Shown: positions 1 to 10,522 of the stretch, one piece after another
Position numbering within the stretch: position 1 is the first letter of the stretch
Layout of the letters: the number at the start of each line of letters is the position of its first letter
DNA from: Pseudomonas flavescens
GTDB lineage: Bacteria > Pseudomonadota > Gammaproteobacteria > Pseudomonadales > Pseudomonadaceae
Assembly: GCF_013408425.1 (NCBI RefSeq)
Contig: NZ_JACBYV010000001.1
Coordinates: forward strand, 124,001-188,000
Length of the DNA stretch: 64,000 nucleotides
Reading direction: 5' to 3'
Notes under the pieces: model-generated
What the model was told of the DNA's origin: nothing
Database searches by the model: none
Seen by the model: only the letters and a program-made list of their open reading frames with translations
Position numbers and translations under genes: made by a program

Positions 1-1956
1 GTCATCGGAGTCGGTGCCGCCGCGTACCAGGGTATCCAGCGCCGCGCTCTGGGTCAGGCGAATCTGTTCTTCGCGCTCCACCGGGTTTTCCAGGCCGCGG
101 CGCAAGGCTCGCTTGGTTTCCGTGTAGAGCTGACGCATCAGGCTGGCGCGCCAGGAATTCCACAGGCTCGGGTTGGTGGCATTGATGTCGGCCACGGTGA
201 GCACGTAGAGGTAGTCCAGGTGGGTCTGGTCGCCCACGAACGCGGCGAAGTCATGGATCACCTGCGGGTCGGACAGGTCCTTGCGCTGAGCGGTGGTCGA
301 CATCGCCAGGTGGTTCTGCACCAGCCAGACGATCAGCCCGGTATCCCAGGCCGGCAGATGGTGGCGCCGGCCGAAGGCTTCGGCGTCGATGGCGCCGAGC
401 TCGGAGTGGTCACCGCCACGGCCCTTGCCGATATCGTGATAAAGGCCGGCCAGGTAGATCAGTTCGGGCTTTGGCAGCTTGTCGATCAGCTTGCTGGCCA
501 GGGGGAATTTCTCCGCCAGCTCCGGCCATTTGAACTTGCGCAGGTGCTTGATCAGGTTGAGCGTGTGCGCGTCGACGGTGTAGATGTGGAACAGGTCGTG
601 CTGCATCTGCCCGACGATATGGCCGAACTCCGGCAGGTAACGCCCGAGGATGCCGTAGCGGTTCATGCGGCGCAGATTACGGTGAATGCCCTGTTCGCAC
701 TTGAACAGCTCGATGAACAGGCTGGTGTTGCGGATGTCCTTGCGGAAATCGTCGTCGATCAGATGACGGTGATCGCGCAGCAGGCGAATGGTATCGGCGC
801 ATACCCCGCTCAGATTCGGGTGTTGGGCCATCAGCACGAAGATCTCGATGATGGCGAATGGCGTGCGCTTGAATACGTTCGGGTGGGTCACCTCGATGTA
901 GCCGTCACGAACCTGGAAACGGCTGTTGAGCGGCGTCGCCGGGCCACTGTCACCGGCACGCAGGATCTCTTCCTCGAAGTGCTGGTTGATCAGGTCGCTC
1001 AGCTCGGCGATGGCCATCACCACCCGGTAGTACTTCTGCATGAAGCGTTCGATGGTGCGCTTGGTGTCTCCCTCGTCGTACCCCAGCAGTTCGGCCACCT
1101 TGCTCTGGTGGTCGAACAGCAGGCGGTCTTCGGCGCGCCCGGCCAGCATGTGCAGGGCGTAGCGCACCTTCCAGAGAAACTCCTGGGAAGAAGCCAGCAG
1201 GGTGTATTCGCTTTCCAGCAGGAAGCCCTGGCCGACCATGGCGTGCAGGTTGAGGGTGCCGAAGTGGCGGCGTGCGACCCAGAGAATGGTCTGGATGTCG
1301 CGCAGCCCGCCGGGTGAGCCCTTGACGTTGGGCTCGAGGTTGTACTCCGTGTCGTTGTACTTGGCGTGTCGACCTTTCTGCTCGTCACGCTTGGCCAGGA
1401 AGAACTCCTGGCTCGGCCACATGTGCGCACTGGAGGTGACCTCCTGCATGCGTCCGCGCAGATGCTCATGGCCGGCGATGGTGCGGCTTTCCATCAGGTT
1501 GGTGATCACCGTCAGGTCGGCGCGGGCTTCTTCGCCGCACTCGGCGACCGAGCGTACGCTTTGACCGACTTCCAGGCCGATGTCCCAGAGCAGGGTAAGA
1601 AAGCCTTCGATCGCGTCGCGGAAGATTTCCTGATCATCGCTGCCGAGGAGGATCAGCAGGTCGATATCCGAATAGGGGTGTAGCTCGCCACGGCCATAGC
1701 CGCCTACCGCCAGCAGGGCGATTTCGGCGTCCGCGTTCCAGGCAAAGCGATTCCAGGCTTCGAGCAGAATCTGGTCGGTGAACCAGGCACGGTCCTCGAC
1801 CAGGCGGCGCACGTCGCGGCCGCCACGAAAGCGTGCATCGAGCACTTCGTGGGCGCGGCGGATGGCTTTCTTGAAGGCGCCGATGGGGCTGGACTTGAGC
1901 GCCAGTTCCGCCTGGAACTGGCCGCGATCGAACAACTCGGAGTCTACCTGCGGCAT
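1..1956 (-). CDS. glnD: Bifunctional [PII] uridylyltransferase/uridylyl-removing enzyme GlnD, 3' end outside window
   Basis: GlnD senses glutamine and uridylylates or deuridylylates PII proteins, so it controls nitrogen assimilation. The frame is open from an ATG at 1956 to the window edge (652 codons; the family is about 900 residues, so the C-terminal ACT domains are missing here). The nucleotidyltransferase signature [15 protein letters not shown] lies at residues 85-99 with the metal-binding DID. The HD hydrolase part is also visible, with [12 protein letters not shown] starting at about residue 507. The N-terminus reads [12 protein letters not shown], typical of Pseudomonas GlnD. The gene starts 38 bases after the map stop codon on the same strand, so map-glnD is probably one transcript. 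Confidence is high; only the missing end is unknown. Confidence 0.96.
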   Translation of the reverse strand, partial: MPQVDSELFDRGQFQAELALKSSPIGAFKKAIRRAHEVLDARFRGGRDVRRLVEDRAWFTDQILLEAWNRFAWNADAEIALLAVGGYGRGELHPYSDIDLLILLGSDDQEIFRDAIEGFLTLLWDIGLEVGQSVRSVAECGEEARADLTVITNLMESRTIAGHEHLRGRMQEVTSSAHMWPSQEFFLAKRDEQKGRHAKYNDTEYNLEPNVKGSPGGLRDIQTILWVARRHFGTLNLHAMVGQGFLLESEYTLLASSQEFLWKVRYALHMLAGRAEDRLLFDHQSKVAELLGYDEGDTKRTIERFMQKYYRVVMAIAELSDLINQHFEEEILRAGDSGPATPLNSRFQVRDGYIEVTHPNVFKRTPFAIIEIFVLMAQHPNLSGVCADTIRLLRDHRHLIDDDFRKDIRNTSLFIELFKCEQGIHRNLRRMNRYGILGRYLPEFGHIVGQMQHDLFHIYTVDAHTLNLIKHLRKFKWPELAEKFPLASKLIDKLPKPELIYLAGLYHDIGKGRGGDHSELGAIDAEAFGRRHHLPAWDTGLIVWLVQNHLAMSTTAQRKDLSDPQVIHDFAAFVGDQTHLDYLYVLTVADINATNPSLWNSWRASLMRQLYTETKRALRRGLENPVEREEQIRLTQSAALDTLVRGGTDSDD

Positions 1957-1994
1957 GCGGCGGCCTTCCTTCTATCTATAGGCGTGGTTCGAGA

Positions 1995-2795
1995 TCAGGG
2001 GGAAACACGTGCAATGGTGTCATCGCCGCGCAGGGTGAATATCTCGTAGCCATCGGCCGTGACCAGCAGGGTGTGCTCCCACTGCGCGGACAACTTGCGG
2101 TCCTTGGTGATCGCGGTCCAGCCGTCACCCAGTACGCGGGTTTCCGGGCGACCCTGATTGATCATCGGTTCGATGGTGAAGGTCATGCCTTCCTTGAGCT
2201 CCATGCCCGTACCGGCACGGCCGTAGTGCAGCACCTGCGGGTCCTCGTGAAACACCGAGCCGATGCCGTGGCCGCAAAACTCGCGCACCACCGAGAAGCC
2301 ATGCTTTTCGGCATGCTTCTGGATCACTTCGCCGATGTCGCCCAGGCGGGCACCGGGGCGCACCACCTCGATGCCCTTGTAAAGGCATTCCTGGGTGATG
2401 CGTGACAGGCGCTCGGCCCACTCCGGTACCTTGCCGACGTGGAACATGCGGCTGGTGTCGCCGTAGTAGCCGTCCTTGATGACGGTGATGTCGATGTTCA
2501 TCACATCACCTTCCTTGAGCGGCTTGTCATTGGGGATGCCGTGGCACACCACGTGGTTGAGCGAGGTGCAGATGGACTTGGGGAACCCCGGACGGCCTGG
2601 AGCGGCGCCATAATTGAGCGGCGCGGGAATGGCCTTCTGCACGTTGACGATATGCTCGTGGCAGAGGGTGTTCAGCTCGTCGGTGGTGACACCTGGCCTG
2701 ATGTGCTCGGCGATCATCTCCAGCACTTCGGCGGCCAGGCGGCCAGCGATGCGCATCTTCTCGATTTCATCGGGCGTCTTGAGGGTGACGGTCAT
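1995..2795 (-). CDS. map: Methionine aminopeptidase, type I
   Basis: Removes the initiator methionine from nascent proteins in the cytoplasm. The metal ligands of the type I family are all visible: two Asp in IDITVIKDGYYGDTS, His in GHGIGSVFHEDP, Glu in TFTIEPM and Glu in QWEHTLLVT. The ATG at 2795 (MTVTLKTPDEIEKMR) was chosen because it gives 266 residues with the family N-terminus; the open frame extends upstream by 21 residues that do not look conserved. The gene diverges from rpsB across a 298-base gap, the classic map/rpsB arrangement of gammaproteobacteria. The ribosome-binding site upstream of 2795 is weak. Confidence 0.96.
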   Translation of the reverse strand: MTVTLKTPDEIEKMRIAGRLAAEVLEMIAEHIRPGVTTDELNTLCHEHIVNVQKAIPAPLNYGAAPGRPGFPKSICTSLNHVVCHGIPNDKPLKEGDVMNIDITVIKDGYYGDTSRMFHVGKVPEWAERLSRITQECLYKGIEVVRPGARLGDIGEVIQKHAEKHGFSVVREFCGHGIGSVFHEDPQVLHYGRAGTGMELKEGMTFTIEPMINQGRPETRVLGDGWTAITKDRKLSAQWEHTLLVTADGYEIFTLRGDDTIARVSP

Positions 2796-2834
2796 GGTGA
2801 TCTCGGTATCTGTAAAGGACGCCATTCTAAGCCC

Positions 2835-2941
2835 CAAGCCTCGAGCTGCAAACCGCAAGTAGGAGCAGGACGCTCATCTTGGACTAGACTCACTTGCCCG
2901 GGACGCCGGACATTCAGCTTGTGGCTTGCCGCTTGTAGCTT
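2835..2941. repeat. Pair of AAGCTGC-type short repeats in opposite orientation
   Basis: Bases 2835-2859 and 2915-2941 are two runs built from AAGC/TGC-like units. The first reads as CAAGC...GCTGCAAACCGCAAG and the second as its approximate reverse complement, CAGCTTGTGGCTTGCCGCTTG. Similar degenerate strings (GCTTGCAGCTTG) are scattered between genes in Pseudomonas genomes, and a shorter one occurs here at 49009-49026. The copies sit in the map/rpsB intergenic region just upstream of the rpsB promoter. Their function is unknown. Confidence 0.5.
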
Positions 2942-2964
2942 ATGGCCGCTTCCTGTGGTATAAA
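2933..2964 (+). promoter_or_regulatory. Candidate rpsB promoter with extended -10
   Basis: TATAAA at 2959-2964 is directly preceded by TGG, an extended -10 motif, about 130 bases before the rpsB start. The -35 is poor (TTGTAG at 2933 is 20 bases away), as expected for an extended -10 promoter. The following 5' leader of more than 100 bases would fit the S2-autoregulated rpsB leader known in gammaproteobacteria, but I did not fold it. Confidence 0.55.
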
Positions 2965-3093
2965 ACGCGCCGCTTTACGGGGCAGACCCCGAAAGCTTAA
3001 CCCCACACACGTATCGACACGATTTCCTGGGTGCCCGCAAGGGTTGGAAATTGGGATGCGTGGAGGCCTAACCCGACTTATCAAGGAACTATC

Positions 3094-3837
3094 ATGTCCC
3101 AAGTCAATATGCGCGATATGCTGAAGGCCGGTGTGCACTTCGGCCACCAGACCCGTTACTGGAACCCGAAAATGGGCAAGTACATTTTCGGCGCGCGTAA
3201 CAAGATCCACATCATCAACCTTGAGAAGACCCTGCCGATGTTCAACGACGCGCTGTCGTTCGTTGAAAAGCTGGCTGCTGGCAAGAACAAGATCCTGTTC
3301 GTCGGCACCAAGCGTTCCGCTGGCAAGATCGTTCGCGAAGAAGCTGCTCGTTGCGGCTCGCCGTTCGTCGATCACCGCTGGTTGGGCGGCATGCTCACCA
3401 ACTACAAGACCATCCGTGCCTCGATCAAGCGTCTGCGTGATCTGGAAGTGCAGTCCCAGGACGGCACCTTCACCAAGCTGACCAAGAAAGAAGCGCTGAT
3501 GCGCTCGCGCGATCTGGAAAAACTGGATCGCAGCCTGGGTGGTATCAAGGATATGGGCGGTCTGCCGGACGCTCTGTTCGTCATCGACGTCGATCACGAG
3601 CGCATCGCGATCACCGAAGCCAACAAGCTGGGCATCCCGGTAATCGGCATTGTCGATACCAACAGCAGCCCGGAAGGCGTTGACTACATCATCCCGGGTA
3701 ACGACGACGCCATCCGCGCCATCCAGCTGTACATGGGTGCCATGGCCGACGCCGTTGTTCGTGGTCGCAGCAACGCTGGCGGCGCTACCGAGCAGTTCGT
3801 CGAAGAAGCACCGGCTGCAGAAGCTGCCGAAGGCTAA
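3094..3837 (+). CDS. rpsB: 30S ribosomal protein S2
   Basis: Structural protein of the small ribosomal subunit, bound to 16S rRNA between head and body and needed for S1 attachment. The start [27 protein letters not shown] at 3094 is the universal S2 N-terminus and has AAGGAA at 3083-3088 as ribosome-binding site. Other S2 hallmarks are FVGTKRSA, the RWLGGMLTN block and the [14 protein letters not shown] block. Length is 247 residues, normal for the family. It is followed by a strong hairpin and then tsf, the conserved rpsB-tsf operon. Confidence 0.98.
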   Translation: MSQVNMRDMLKAGVHFGHQTRYWNPKMGKYIFGARNKIHIINLEKTLPMFNDALSFVEKLAAGKNKILFVGTKRSAGKIVREEAARCGSPFVDHRWLGGMLTNYKTIRASIKRLRDLEVQSQDGTFTKLTKKEALMRSRDLEKLDRSLGGIKDMGGLPDALFVIDVDHERIAITEANKLGIPVIGIVDTNSSPEGVDYIIPGNDDAIRAIQLYMGAMADAVVRGRSNAGGATEQFVEEAPAAEAAEG

Positions 3838-3871
3838 GCGGTAACGCAGAGCATTTAGTGTTATGCGCTGC

Positions 3872-3900
3872 GCAAAAAGGGGGCTAGGCCCCCTTTTTGC
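3872..3900 (+). terminator. rpsB-tsf intercistronic terminator/attenuator
   Basis: A perfect 12-bp stem (GCAAAAAGGGGG paired with its complement) with a 5-base loop; the T run is inside the 3' arm. It lies between rpsB and tsf, so it probably lowers readthrough into tsf rather than ending the operon entirely. Confidence 0.75.
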
Positions 3901-3965
3901 CACTCACAGATTTGATCGCCTGCATGACGGGCGATGCTTGAAGACCTACCAAGAGGATTTTCAAA

Positions 3966-4829
3966 ATGGCAGAGATCACTGCAGCCCTGGTTAAAGAACT
4001 GCGCGAGCGTACTGGCCAAGGCATGATGGAATGCAAGAAGGCCCTGGTTGCCGCCGGTGGCGACATCGAGAAGGCCATCGACGACATGCGCGCTTCGGGT
4101 GCCATCAAGGCCGCCAAGAAAGCAGGCAACATCGCCGCTGAGGGCGCTATCGCCGCTCGCGTCGAAGGTGGCCGTGGCCTGATCATCGAAGTCAACTCGC
4201 AGACCGACTTCCTGGCTCTGCAGGACGACTTCAAAGGCTTCGTAAAAGACAGCCTGGATGAAGCCTTCACCCAGAACCTGACCGAAGTCGCGCCGCTGAT
4301 CGCTTCCCGCGAGTCCGCTCGCGAAGGTCTGGTTGCGAAGTGCGGTGAGAACGTCAACATCCGTCGTCTGACCGCGGTCGCTGGCGAAACCGTCGGTGCC
4401 TACCTGCACGGTCACCGCATCGGCGTTCTGGTCGTTCTGAAAGGCGGCAACGACGAGTTGGCCAAGCACGTTGCCATGCACGTCGCTGCTTCCAACCCGG
4501 CCGTGGTTTCGCCGGACCAGGTTTCCGAAGAGCTGGTTGCCAAAGAAAAGGAAATCTTCCTGCAACTGAACGCCGACAAGATCGCCGGCAAGCCGGAAAA
4601 CATCGTCGAGAACATGATCAAGGGCCGTATCAACAAGTTCCTGGCAGAAGCCAGCCTGGTTGAGCAAGCGTTCATCATGGACCCGGAAGTCAAGGTCGGT
4701 GACCTGGTCAAGAAAGCCGGTGCTGAAATCGTTTCCTTCGTACGTTACGAAGTGGGCGAGGGCATCGAGAAAGCCGAGAACGACTTCGCTGCCGAAGTCG
4801 CTGCTCAGGTTGCTGCCAGCAAGCAGTAA
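3966..4829 (+). CDS. tsf: Translation elongation factor Ts
   Basis: Guanine nucleotide exchange factor that recycles EF-Tu from GDP to GTP form. The N-terminal UBA-like segment MAEITAALVKELRERTGQGMMECKKAL and the downstream SQTDFLA motif are family signatures (TDFVA in E. coli, so V to L here). Length is 287 residues, as in other Pseudomonas. The gene begins 128 bases after rpsB, behind a terminator-like hairpin, with AGAGGA as likely ribosome-binding site. Confidence 0.98.
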   Translation: MAEITAALVKELRERTGQGMMECKKALVAAGGDIEKAIDDMRASGAIKAAKKAGNIAAEGAIAARVEGGRGLIIEVNSQTDFLALQDDFKGFVKDSLDEAFTQNLTEVAPLIASRESAREGLVAKCGENVNIRRLTAVAGETVGAYLHGHRIGVLVVLKGGNDELAKHVAMHVAASNPAVVSPDQVSEELVAKEKEIFLQLNADKIAGKPENIVENMIKGRINKFLAEASLVEQAFIMDPEVKVGDLVKKAGAEIVSFVRYEVGEGIEKAENDFAAEVAAQVAASKQ

Positions 4830-4854
4830 CAGGCGTCTAAGCTAGTGCCCCAGA

Positions 4855-4888
4855 AGAGGCTGCCCGCTCACGCGCGCGGCCTCTTTTT
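4855..4888 (+). terminator. Rho-independent terminator after tsf
   Basis: AGAGGC at 4855-4860 pairs with GCCTCT at 4879-4884, with extra GC pairing inside the loop, and is followed by a run of T to 4888. It sits about 25 bases after the tsf stop and separates rpsB-tsf from pyrH. Confidence 0.75.
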
Positions 4889-5016
4889 CAAATGGGATTT
4901 TTTTCCAAACGACGGTTGGTGCGCAGGGCACGAACGGTCGTGAGCGCTGTCGAAGCGCTCGATATGCGCGAGCCAAAGGGTTCGCACGTTTTCTTACGCC
5001 GCAGGAGAGACTGGTA

Positions 5017-5760
5017 ATGGCTCAGCAGGTGAGTGGTCGTCAACCGCGCTATAAGCGCATTCTGCTCAAACTTAGCGGCGAGGCCCTGATGGGGTCTGAA
5101 GATTTTGGCATCGACCCCAAGGTGCTCGATCGCATGGCGCTGGAAGTCGGCCAACTGGTCGGTATCGGCGTGCAGGTCGGTGTGGTGATTGGTGGTGGCA
5201 ACCTGTTCCGTGGCGCTGCGCTGAGCGCCGCTGGCATGGATCGGGTAACCGGCGATCACATGGGCATGCTGGCCACGGTGATGAACGCCCTGGCCATGCG
5301 CGATGCGCTGGAGCGCTCCAACATACCCGCGCTGGTCATGTCGGCCATCTCGATGGTCGGGGTTACCGACCACTACGATCGCCGCAAGGCCATGCGCCAC
5401 CTGAAAACCGGTGAGGTGGTGATTTTCGCCGCTGGCACTGGCAACCCATTCTTCACCACCGACTCTGCCGCCTGTCTGCGCGGTATCGAGATCGATGCCG
5501 ACGTGGTGCTGAAGGCAACCAAGGTGGATGGTGTGTACACTGCCGATCCATTCAAGGATCCGCACGCGGAAAAATTCGATCGCCTCACCTATGACGAGGT
5601 ACTGGATCGCAAGTTGGGCGTGATGGATCTGACGGCCATTTGTCTGTGCCGTGACCACAATATGCCACTGCGTGTTTTCAACATGAACAAGCCGGGTGCC
5701 CTGCTCAATGTCGTGGTGGGTGGTGCCGAAGGTACTTTGGTCGAGGAAAGTAAAGAATGA
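5017..5760 (+). CDS. pyrH: UMP kinase
   Basis: Phosphorylates UMP to UDP with ATP, an essential pyrimidine step; a bacterial amino-acid-kinase-fold enzyme. The start [24 protein letters not shown] has a good GGAGAG ribosome-binding site. The [15 protein letters not shown] and DHMGMLAT blocks are the nucleotide-binding and catalytic motifs. Length of 247 residues is normal. The last codons overlap the frr start (ATGA), pointing to coupled translation. Confidence 0.97.
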   Translation: MAQQVSGRQPRYKRILLKLSGEALMGSEDFGIDPKVLDRMALEVGQLVGIGVQVGVVIGGGNLFRGAALSAAGMDRVTGDHMGMLATVMNALAMRDALERSNIPALVMSAISMVGVTDHYDRRKAMRHLKTGEVVIFAAGTGNPFFTTDSAACLRGIEIDADVVLKATKVDGVYTADPFKDPHAEKFDRLTYDEVLDRKLGVMDLTAICLCRDHNMPLRVFNMNKPGALLNVVVGGAEGTLVEESKE

Positions 5761-6314
5761 TCAACGAAATCAAGAAAGACGCCCAGGTACGCATGCAGAA
5801 GAGCCTGGAATCGCTGGCCCACGCATTCAGCCGCATCCGCACCGGCCAGGCCCACCCGAGCATTCTCGGCGGCGTGATGGTGCCTTACTACGGTGCCGAT
5901 ACACCGTTGAATCAGGTTGCCAGCGTGACCGTGAAGGATTCGCGCACCCTGCAGGTCGTGGCGTTCGAACGCAACATGCTGGCTGCCGTGGACAAGGCGA
6001 TCCAGAGCTCCGGCCTGGGGTTCAACCCGACCAACCTCGGCGAGCTACTGCTGATCTCCATGCCGGCACTGACCGAAGAAACCCGCAGGGGCTTCACCAA
6101 GCAGGCGCGTGACGCTGCGGAAGACGGCCGTGTGGCCGTGCGCAATATTCGTCGTGATGCCCTGAGCCAGCTCAAGGATCTGGTCAAGGAAAAGGAAATC
6201 AGCGAAGACGAAGAGCGTCGTGCTGCTGACGATATCCAGAAGCTGACCGACAAGTTCGTGGGCGAGATAGAAACTGCCGTCAAGCAGAAAGAAGCGGACC
6301 TGATGGCCGTTTAA
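5757..6314 (+). CDS. frr: Ribosome recycling factor
   Basis: Splits post-termination ribosomes together with EF-G. It is 185 residues, the standard RRF length, starting [20 protein letters not shown] with the conserved [10 protein letters not shown] segment near residue 30. The ATG overlaps the pyrH stop by four bases. The C-terminal helix contains [16 protein letters not shown] as in characterised RRFs. Confidence 0.98.
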   Translation: MINEIKKDAQVRMQKSLESLAHAFSRIRTGQAHPSILGGVMVPYYGADTPLNQVASVTVKDSRTLQVVAFERNMLAAVDKAIQSSGLGFNPTNLGELLLISMPALTEETRRGFTKQARDAAEDGRVAVRNIRRDALSQLKDLVKEKEISEDEERRAADDIQKLTDKFVGEIETAVKQKEADLMAV

Positions 6315-6330
6315 CGGCCAGGAAGTCGCC

Positions 6331-7095
6331 ATGGACAATTCCAAAGTCGGTGCCGTGATGGCCGTTCCACGGCACGTGGCGATCATTATGGACGGTAACA
6401 ACCGCTGGGCGCGCAAGCGCCTGCTGCCTGGCGTGGCCGGTCACAAGGCGGGTGTCGATGCGGTGCGTGCGGTCATCGAGGTGTGCGCCGAGTCCGGGGT
6501 CGAGGTGTTGACCCTGTTCGCGTTTTCCAGTGAGAACTGGCAGCGTCCCGCCGAAGAGGTCGGGGCGCTGATGGAGCTGTTTCTCAGTGCGTTGCGCCGG
6601 GAAACCCGCAAGCTCGACGAGAACGGCATCAGCCTGCGTATCATCGGGGACCGTTCGCGCTTCCATCCTGAGCTCCAGGCTGCCATGCGGGAGGCCGAGT
6701 CCAGGACATCTGGTGGTGCTGGCGAAAAGCGCTTCATCCTGCAGATCGCGGCGAACTACGGTGGTCAGTGGGATATCGCCCAGGCTGCCCAGCGCCTCGC
6801 TCGCGAGGTTCAGGGCGGGCACCTGCAGCCTGAGGACATTACCCCTGGTCTGCTGCAAAGCTGCCTGGTCACCGGTGAGCTGCCCTTGCCCGACCTGTGT
6901 ATCCGCACCGGCGGTGAGCATCGGGTGAGCAATTTCCTGCTCTGGCAAATGGCCTACAGTGAGTTGTATTTCTCCGACCTGCTGTGGCCGGACTTCAAGC
7001 ACGACGCCATGCGCGCAGCGCTGGCGGATTTTGCTAAGCGTCAGCGGCGCTTCGGCAAAACCAGTGAACAAGTAGAAGCCGAGGCCCGCGCCTGA
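6331..7095 (+). CDS. uppS: Undecaprenyl diphosphate synthase (cis-prenyltransferase)
   Basis: Condenses isopentenyl diphosphate onto farnesyl diphosphate to make the C55 carrier lipid for peptidoglycan and LPS O-antigen. The catalytic block HVAIIMDGNNRWARKR starts at about residue 14 and includes the key Asp. The RIRTGGE-like block CIRTGGEHRVSNFLLWQMAYSE is near the C-terminus. Start 6331 has GGAAG upstream. The stop overlaps the cdsA ATG by one base. A candidate undecaprenyl phosphate translocase is encoded at 36567 in the same window. Confidence 0.97.
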   Translation: MDNSKVGAVMAVPRHVAIIMDGNNRWARKRLLPGVAGHKAGVDAVRAVIEVCAESGVEVLTLFAFSSENWQRPAEEVGALMELFLSALRRETRKLDENGISLRIIGDRSRFHPELQAAMREAESRTSGGAGEKRFILQIAANYGGQWDIAQAAQRLAREVQGGHLQPEDITPGLLQSCLVTGELPLPDLCIRTGGEHRVSNFLLWQMAYSELYFSDLLWPDFKHDAMRAALADFAKRQRRFGKTSEQVEAEARA

Positions 7096-7910
7096 TGCTC
7101 AAGCAACGAATCATCACGGCGCTGATCCTGCTGCCGATCGCCCTTGCAGGCTTTTTTCTGCTCGAGGGCGGCGCGTTCGCGCTGTTCATCGCTGCCGTGG
7201 TGGTGCTTGGTGCCTGGGAGTGGGCGCGCCTGGCCGGTTTCGCCACGCAGTCGCTGCGTATTGGCTACGCGGCGCTGGTGGCGGTGCTGCTATATGTGTT
7301 GCATGGTTTGCCCGTGCTGGCGCCCTGGCTTCTGGGTGTTGGCGTGCTGTGGTGGGTGTTCGCGACCTTTCTGGTGCTCAATTATCCGCACAGCAGCCGC
7401 TACTGGGGTGGTCTGCCGGGGCGCCTGTTGATCGGTCTGCTGATTCTGTTGCCCGCCTGGCAAGGGCTGGTGGTGGTGAAACAGTGGCAGCTGGCCAACT
7501 GGCTGATTCTGGCCGTGATGGCGCTGGTCTGGGTGGCGGATATCGGTGCCTATTTTTCGGGTAAACGATTCGGCAAGCGCAAGCTGGCCCCGCATGTCAG
7601 TCCGGGCAAGAGCTGGGAAGGTCTGATTGGCGGTCTGCTGCTCAGTCTGCTGCTGACCGTGGTCGTTGGTCTGTATCGTGACTGGTCGTTCGGCGAATTC
7701 CTGCTGGCTCTACCGGCTGCGGCTCTGGTGGTGCTGATTTCCGTGGTTGGCGATCTCACCGAAAGCATGTTCAAGCGTCAGTCCGGCATCAAGGACAGCA
7801 GCAATCTGCTGCCCGGTCATGGTGGCGTACTCGATCGCATCGACAGCCTCACTGCAGCGGTGCCGGTGTTCGCCGTACTGCTGTGGCTCGCTGGCTGGGG
7901 TGCGCTGTGA
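7095..7910 (+). CDS. cdsA: Phosphatidate cytidylyltransferase
   Basis: Integral membrane enzyme that makes CDP-diacylglycerol from CTP and phosphatidic acid, the branch point of phospholipid synthesis. The 271-residue protein has about eight hydrophobic segments. The CDS signature is near the C-terminus, where [36 protein letters not shown] contains the conserved Asp and metal-binding residues. It overlaps uppS by one base and its stop overlaps the dxr GTG. Confidence 0.97.
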   Translation: MLKQRIITALILLPIALAGFFLLEGGAFALFIAAVVVLGAWEWARLAGFATQSLRIGYAALVAVLLYVLHGLPVLAPWLLGVGVLWWVFATFLVLNYPHSSRYWGGLPGRLLIGLLILLPAWQGLVVVKQWQLANWLILAVMALVWVADIGAYFSGKRFGKRKLAPHVSPGKSWEGLIGGLLLSLLLTVVVGLYRDWSFGEFLLALPAAALVVLISVVGDLTESMFKRQSGIKDSSNLLPGHGGVLDRIDSLTAAVPVFAVLLWLAGWGAL

Positions 7911-9100
7911 GTCAGGTGCAGCGCATTACCGTGCTTGGCGCCACGGGCTCGATCGGCCTCAGCACACTCGACGTCATCGCCCGTCATCCTGACCGTTATC
8001 AGGTTTTCGCGCTGACCGCGTTCAGCCGCGTGGCGGAGCTGGAGGCCCTGTGCGTTATCCATCGGCCGAGCTTCGCCGTCGTTGCGGATGTGCAGGCGGC
8101 GAATGATCTGCAGGCTCGCCTGCGTCTCGCCGGCCTCGCGACCCACGTGCTGTTTGGCGAGGCAGGGTTGTGCGAGGTATCGGCGCATGCCGAGGTGGAC
8201 GCCGTGATGGCGGCCATCGTCGGTGCGGCAGGCCTCAAGCCCACGCTGGCGGCGGTGGAGGCGGGCAAGAAGGTGCTGCTGGCCAACAAGGAGGCGCTGG
8301 TGATGTCGGGCGCGCTGTTCATGCGTGCCGTACGGCAGAGTGGTGCCGTGCTGCTGCCTATCGACAGTGAGCACAACGCGATTTTCCAGTGCCTGCCGCA
8401 GGATTACGCCCGTGGCCTGCAGCCGGTTGGCGTGCGTCGCATCCTGCTGACCGCGTCCGGTGGCCCGTTTCGAGAAACCACGCCCGAGGCGCTGCATGCA
8501 GTGACTCCCGAACAGGCTTGCGCTCATCCCAACTGGTCGATGGGGCGCAAGATTTCCGTCGACTCGGCCAGCATGATGAACAAGGGGCTGGAGCTGATCG
8601 AGGCCTGCTGGCTGTTCGATGCGCGCCCTGATCAGGTCGAAGTGGTCATCCACCCGCAGAGCGTCATCCATTCGCTGGTCGATTATGTCGACGGCTCGGT
8701 ACTCGCCCAGTTGGGTAATCCCGACATGCGTACCCCCATCGCCCACGCCTTGGCGTGGCCGCAGCGCATCGATTCCGGTGTCGCGCCGCTGGATCTGCTG
8801 AAGATTGCGCGGCTTGATTTTCAGGCCCCCGACGACGTGCGCTTCCCGTGCCTGCGCCTGGCGCGTCAGGCGGCGGAGGCAGGTGGTAGTGCCCCGGCCA
8901 TGCTCAATGCAGCGAACGAAGTCGCCGTGGCGGCGTTTCTCGAACGGCGGATTCGCTTTACCGATATCGCGCGTATCATTGACGGCGTTCTCGAGGCCGA
9001 GCCGGCTGTTGCGGTCGAGTGTCTCGACGCCGTGCTCGAGGCCGACCGCCGTGCGCGGGAGTTGGCTGGGCAGTGGTTGAATCGTGGAGAGGTGGCATGA
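7907..9100 (+). CDS. dxr: 1-deoxy-D-xylulose 5-phosphate reductoisomerase
   Basis: Second step of the MEP isoprenoid pathway: converts DXP to MEP with NADPH. The NADPH site [14 protein letters not shown] is at the N-terminus. The catalytic and metal region reads [11 protein letters not shown], with [13 protein letters not shown] downstream. I chose the GTG at 7907, which overlaps the cdsA stop (GTGA), because it gives a 397-residue protein starting [15 protein letters not shown] like other Pseudomonas Dxr. A longer frame exists but adds a non-conserved stretch. Other MEP genes in this window are ispD and ispF. Confidence 0.96.
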   Translation: MSQVQRITVLGATGSIGLSTLDVIARHPDRYQVFALTAFSRVAELEALCVIHRPSFAVVADVQAANDLQARLRLAGLATHVLFGEAGLCEVSAHAEVDAVMAAIVGAAGLKPTLAAVEAGKKVLLANKEALVMSGALFMRAVRQSGAVLLPIDSEHNAIFQCLPQDYARGLQPVGVRRILLTASGGPFRETTPEALHAVTPEQACAHPNWSMGRKISVDSASMMNKGLELIEACWLFDARPDQVEVVIHPQSVIHSLVDYVDGSVLAQLGNPDMRTPIAHALAWPQRIDSGVAPLDLLKIARLDFQAPDDVRFPCLRLARQAAEAGGSAPAMLNAANEVAVAAFLERRIRFTDIARIIDGVLEAEPAVAVECLDAVLEADRRARELAGQWLNRGEVA

Positions 9101-10449
9101 GCGCACTGTATATGATCGTCGGTACCCTGATTGCGCTCGGGGTGCTGGTGACCTTTCATGAGTACGGTCATTTCTGGGTGGCCCGACGCTGCGGCGTCAA
9201 GGTGCTGCGTTTCTCGGTAGGCTTCGGCACGCCGCTGGTGCGCTGGCATGATCGCCAGGGCACCGAATTCGTGATCGCCGCCATCCCGCTCGGTGGCTAC
9301 GTGAAAATGCTCGACGAGCGTGAGGGCGATGTGCCCCCGGCGTTGGCCGAGCAGTCGTTCAATCGCAAGACCGTCGGGCAGCGTATCGCCATCGTGGCCG
9401 CTGGCCCGGCGGCCAACTTCGCATTGGCGCTGGTGTTCTTCTGGCTGGTGGCCATGCTGGGCAGCCAGCAGGTGCGCCCGGTCATCGGTGCCGTGGAGTC
9501 CGGCAGCCTGGCGCAAGTCGCCGGTTTACAGGCGGGCGAAGAAATCGTTTCGATCAACGGCAAGGCGACTGTGGGCTGGTCGGCGGTCAATCTGCAGCTG
9601 GTGCGTCGCCTTGGCGAAAGTGGCGAGCTGATGATTGCCACCCGGAATGTCGACGGCGGTGCTGACACCCTGCATCGTGTCGAACTGGACAATTGGCTGC
9701 GTGGCGCCAATGAGCCGGACCCGATCGCTTCGCTGGGCATTCGCCCCTGGCGTCCGAGCCTGGAGCCGGTGTTGGCCGAATTCGACCCCGAGGGGCCTGC
9801 GCAGGCTGCTGGCCTGCGTGCTGGCGACCGCCTGCTGGCGCTGAACGAGCAGCCGCTGGTCGATTGGCAGGATCTGGTCGACCGTGTGCGTGGGTTGCCA
9901 GGGCAGTCGGTATCCTTGTCGCTGGAGCGTGATGGGCAGCGTCTGGATGTGCCCGTCACCCTGGCCCGGCGTGGTGAAGGCGACGCGGTCAGCGGTTATC
10001 TGGGCGCCGGCGTCGCGTCCGCTCAATGGCCGCCTGAAATGCTTCGCGAGGTCAGTTATGGTCCGCTGGAGGCTGTCGGTGAAGGCGCGTCGCGCACCTG
10101 GACAATGAGCGTTCTGACCCTCGATTCGCTGAAGAAAATGCTGTTCGGCGAGCTCTCGGTAAAAAACTTGAGCGGGCCGATAACCATTGCTAAAGTGGCG
10201 GGCGCTTCGGCCGAGTCAGGCCTCGGGGACTTCCTGAATTTCCTCGCCTACCTGAGTATCAGCCTGGGTGTTCTCAATTTGCTGCCCATTCCTGTGCTGG
10301 ATGGGGGGCATCTGCTTTATTACCTGGTCGAGTGGGTGCGGGGTCGTCCCCTCTCCGAGCGGGTGCAGGGTTGGGGGATGCAGATTGGTATCAGCCTGGT
10401 GATCGGGGTGATGCTGCTGGCTCTGGTCAATGACCTTGGGCGCCTGTGA
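9097..10449 (+). CDS. rseP: Regulator of sigma-E protease RseP (site-2 zinc metalloprotease)
   Basis: Inner-membrane intramembrane protease that cleaves anti-sigma factors (RseA/MucA class) after a first site-1 cut, releasing sigma-E/AlgU. The zinc motif HEYGH is at residues 21-25 in the first membrane helix. Two PDZ modules follow (around residues 115-300), and the third ligand motif [10 protein letters not shown] is near the C-terminus. The ATG at 9097 overlaps the dxr stop and gives 450 residues. The location directly before bamA is conserved. Confidence 0.97.
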   Translation: MSALYMIVGTLIALGVLVTFHEYGHFWVARRCGVKVLRFSVGFGTPLVRWHDRQGTEFVIAAIPLGGYVKMLDEREGDVPPALAEQSFNRKTVGQRIAIVAAGPAANFALALVFFWLVAMLGSQQVRPVIGAVESGSLAQVAGLQAGEEIVSINGKATVGWSAVNLQLVRRLGESGELMIATRNVDGGADTLHRVELDNWLRGANEPDPIASLGIRPWRPSLEPVLAEFDPEGPAQAAGLRAGDRLLALNEQPLVDWQDLVDRVRGLPGQSVSLSLERDGQRLDVPVTLARRGEGDAVSGYLGAGVASAQWPPEMLREVSYGPLEAVGEGASRTWTMSVLTLDSLKKMLFGELSVKNLSGPITIAKVAGASAESGLGDFLNFLAYLSISLGVLNLLPIPVLDGGHLLYYLVEWVRGRPLSERVQGWGMQIGISLVIGVMLLALVNDLGRL

Positions 10450-10522
10450 CCTCTGCTGAATTACATATCTTTCGTCTCGAACGACTGATTTCTTATCGTT
10501 AGTTGGAATAAGAAAGGACTTC

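Noticed and set aside
220..1683. Long plus-strand open frames opposite glnD
   Set aside because: They are antisense to the clear GlnD coding frame and show no family pattern; high-GC third-position bias produces such frames.
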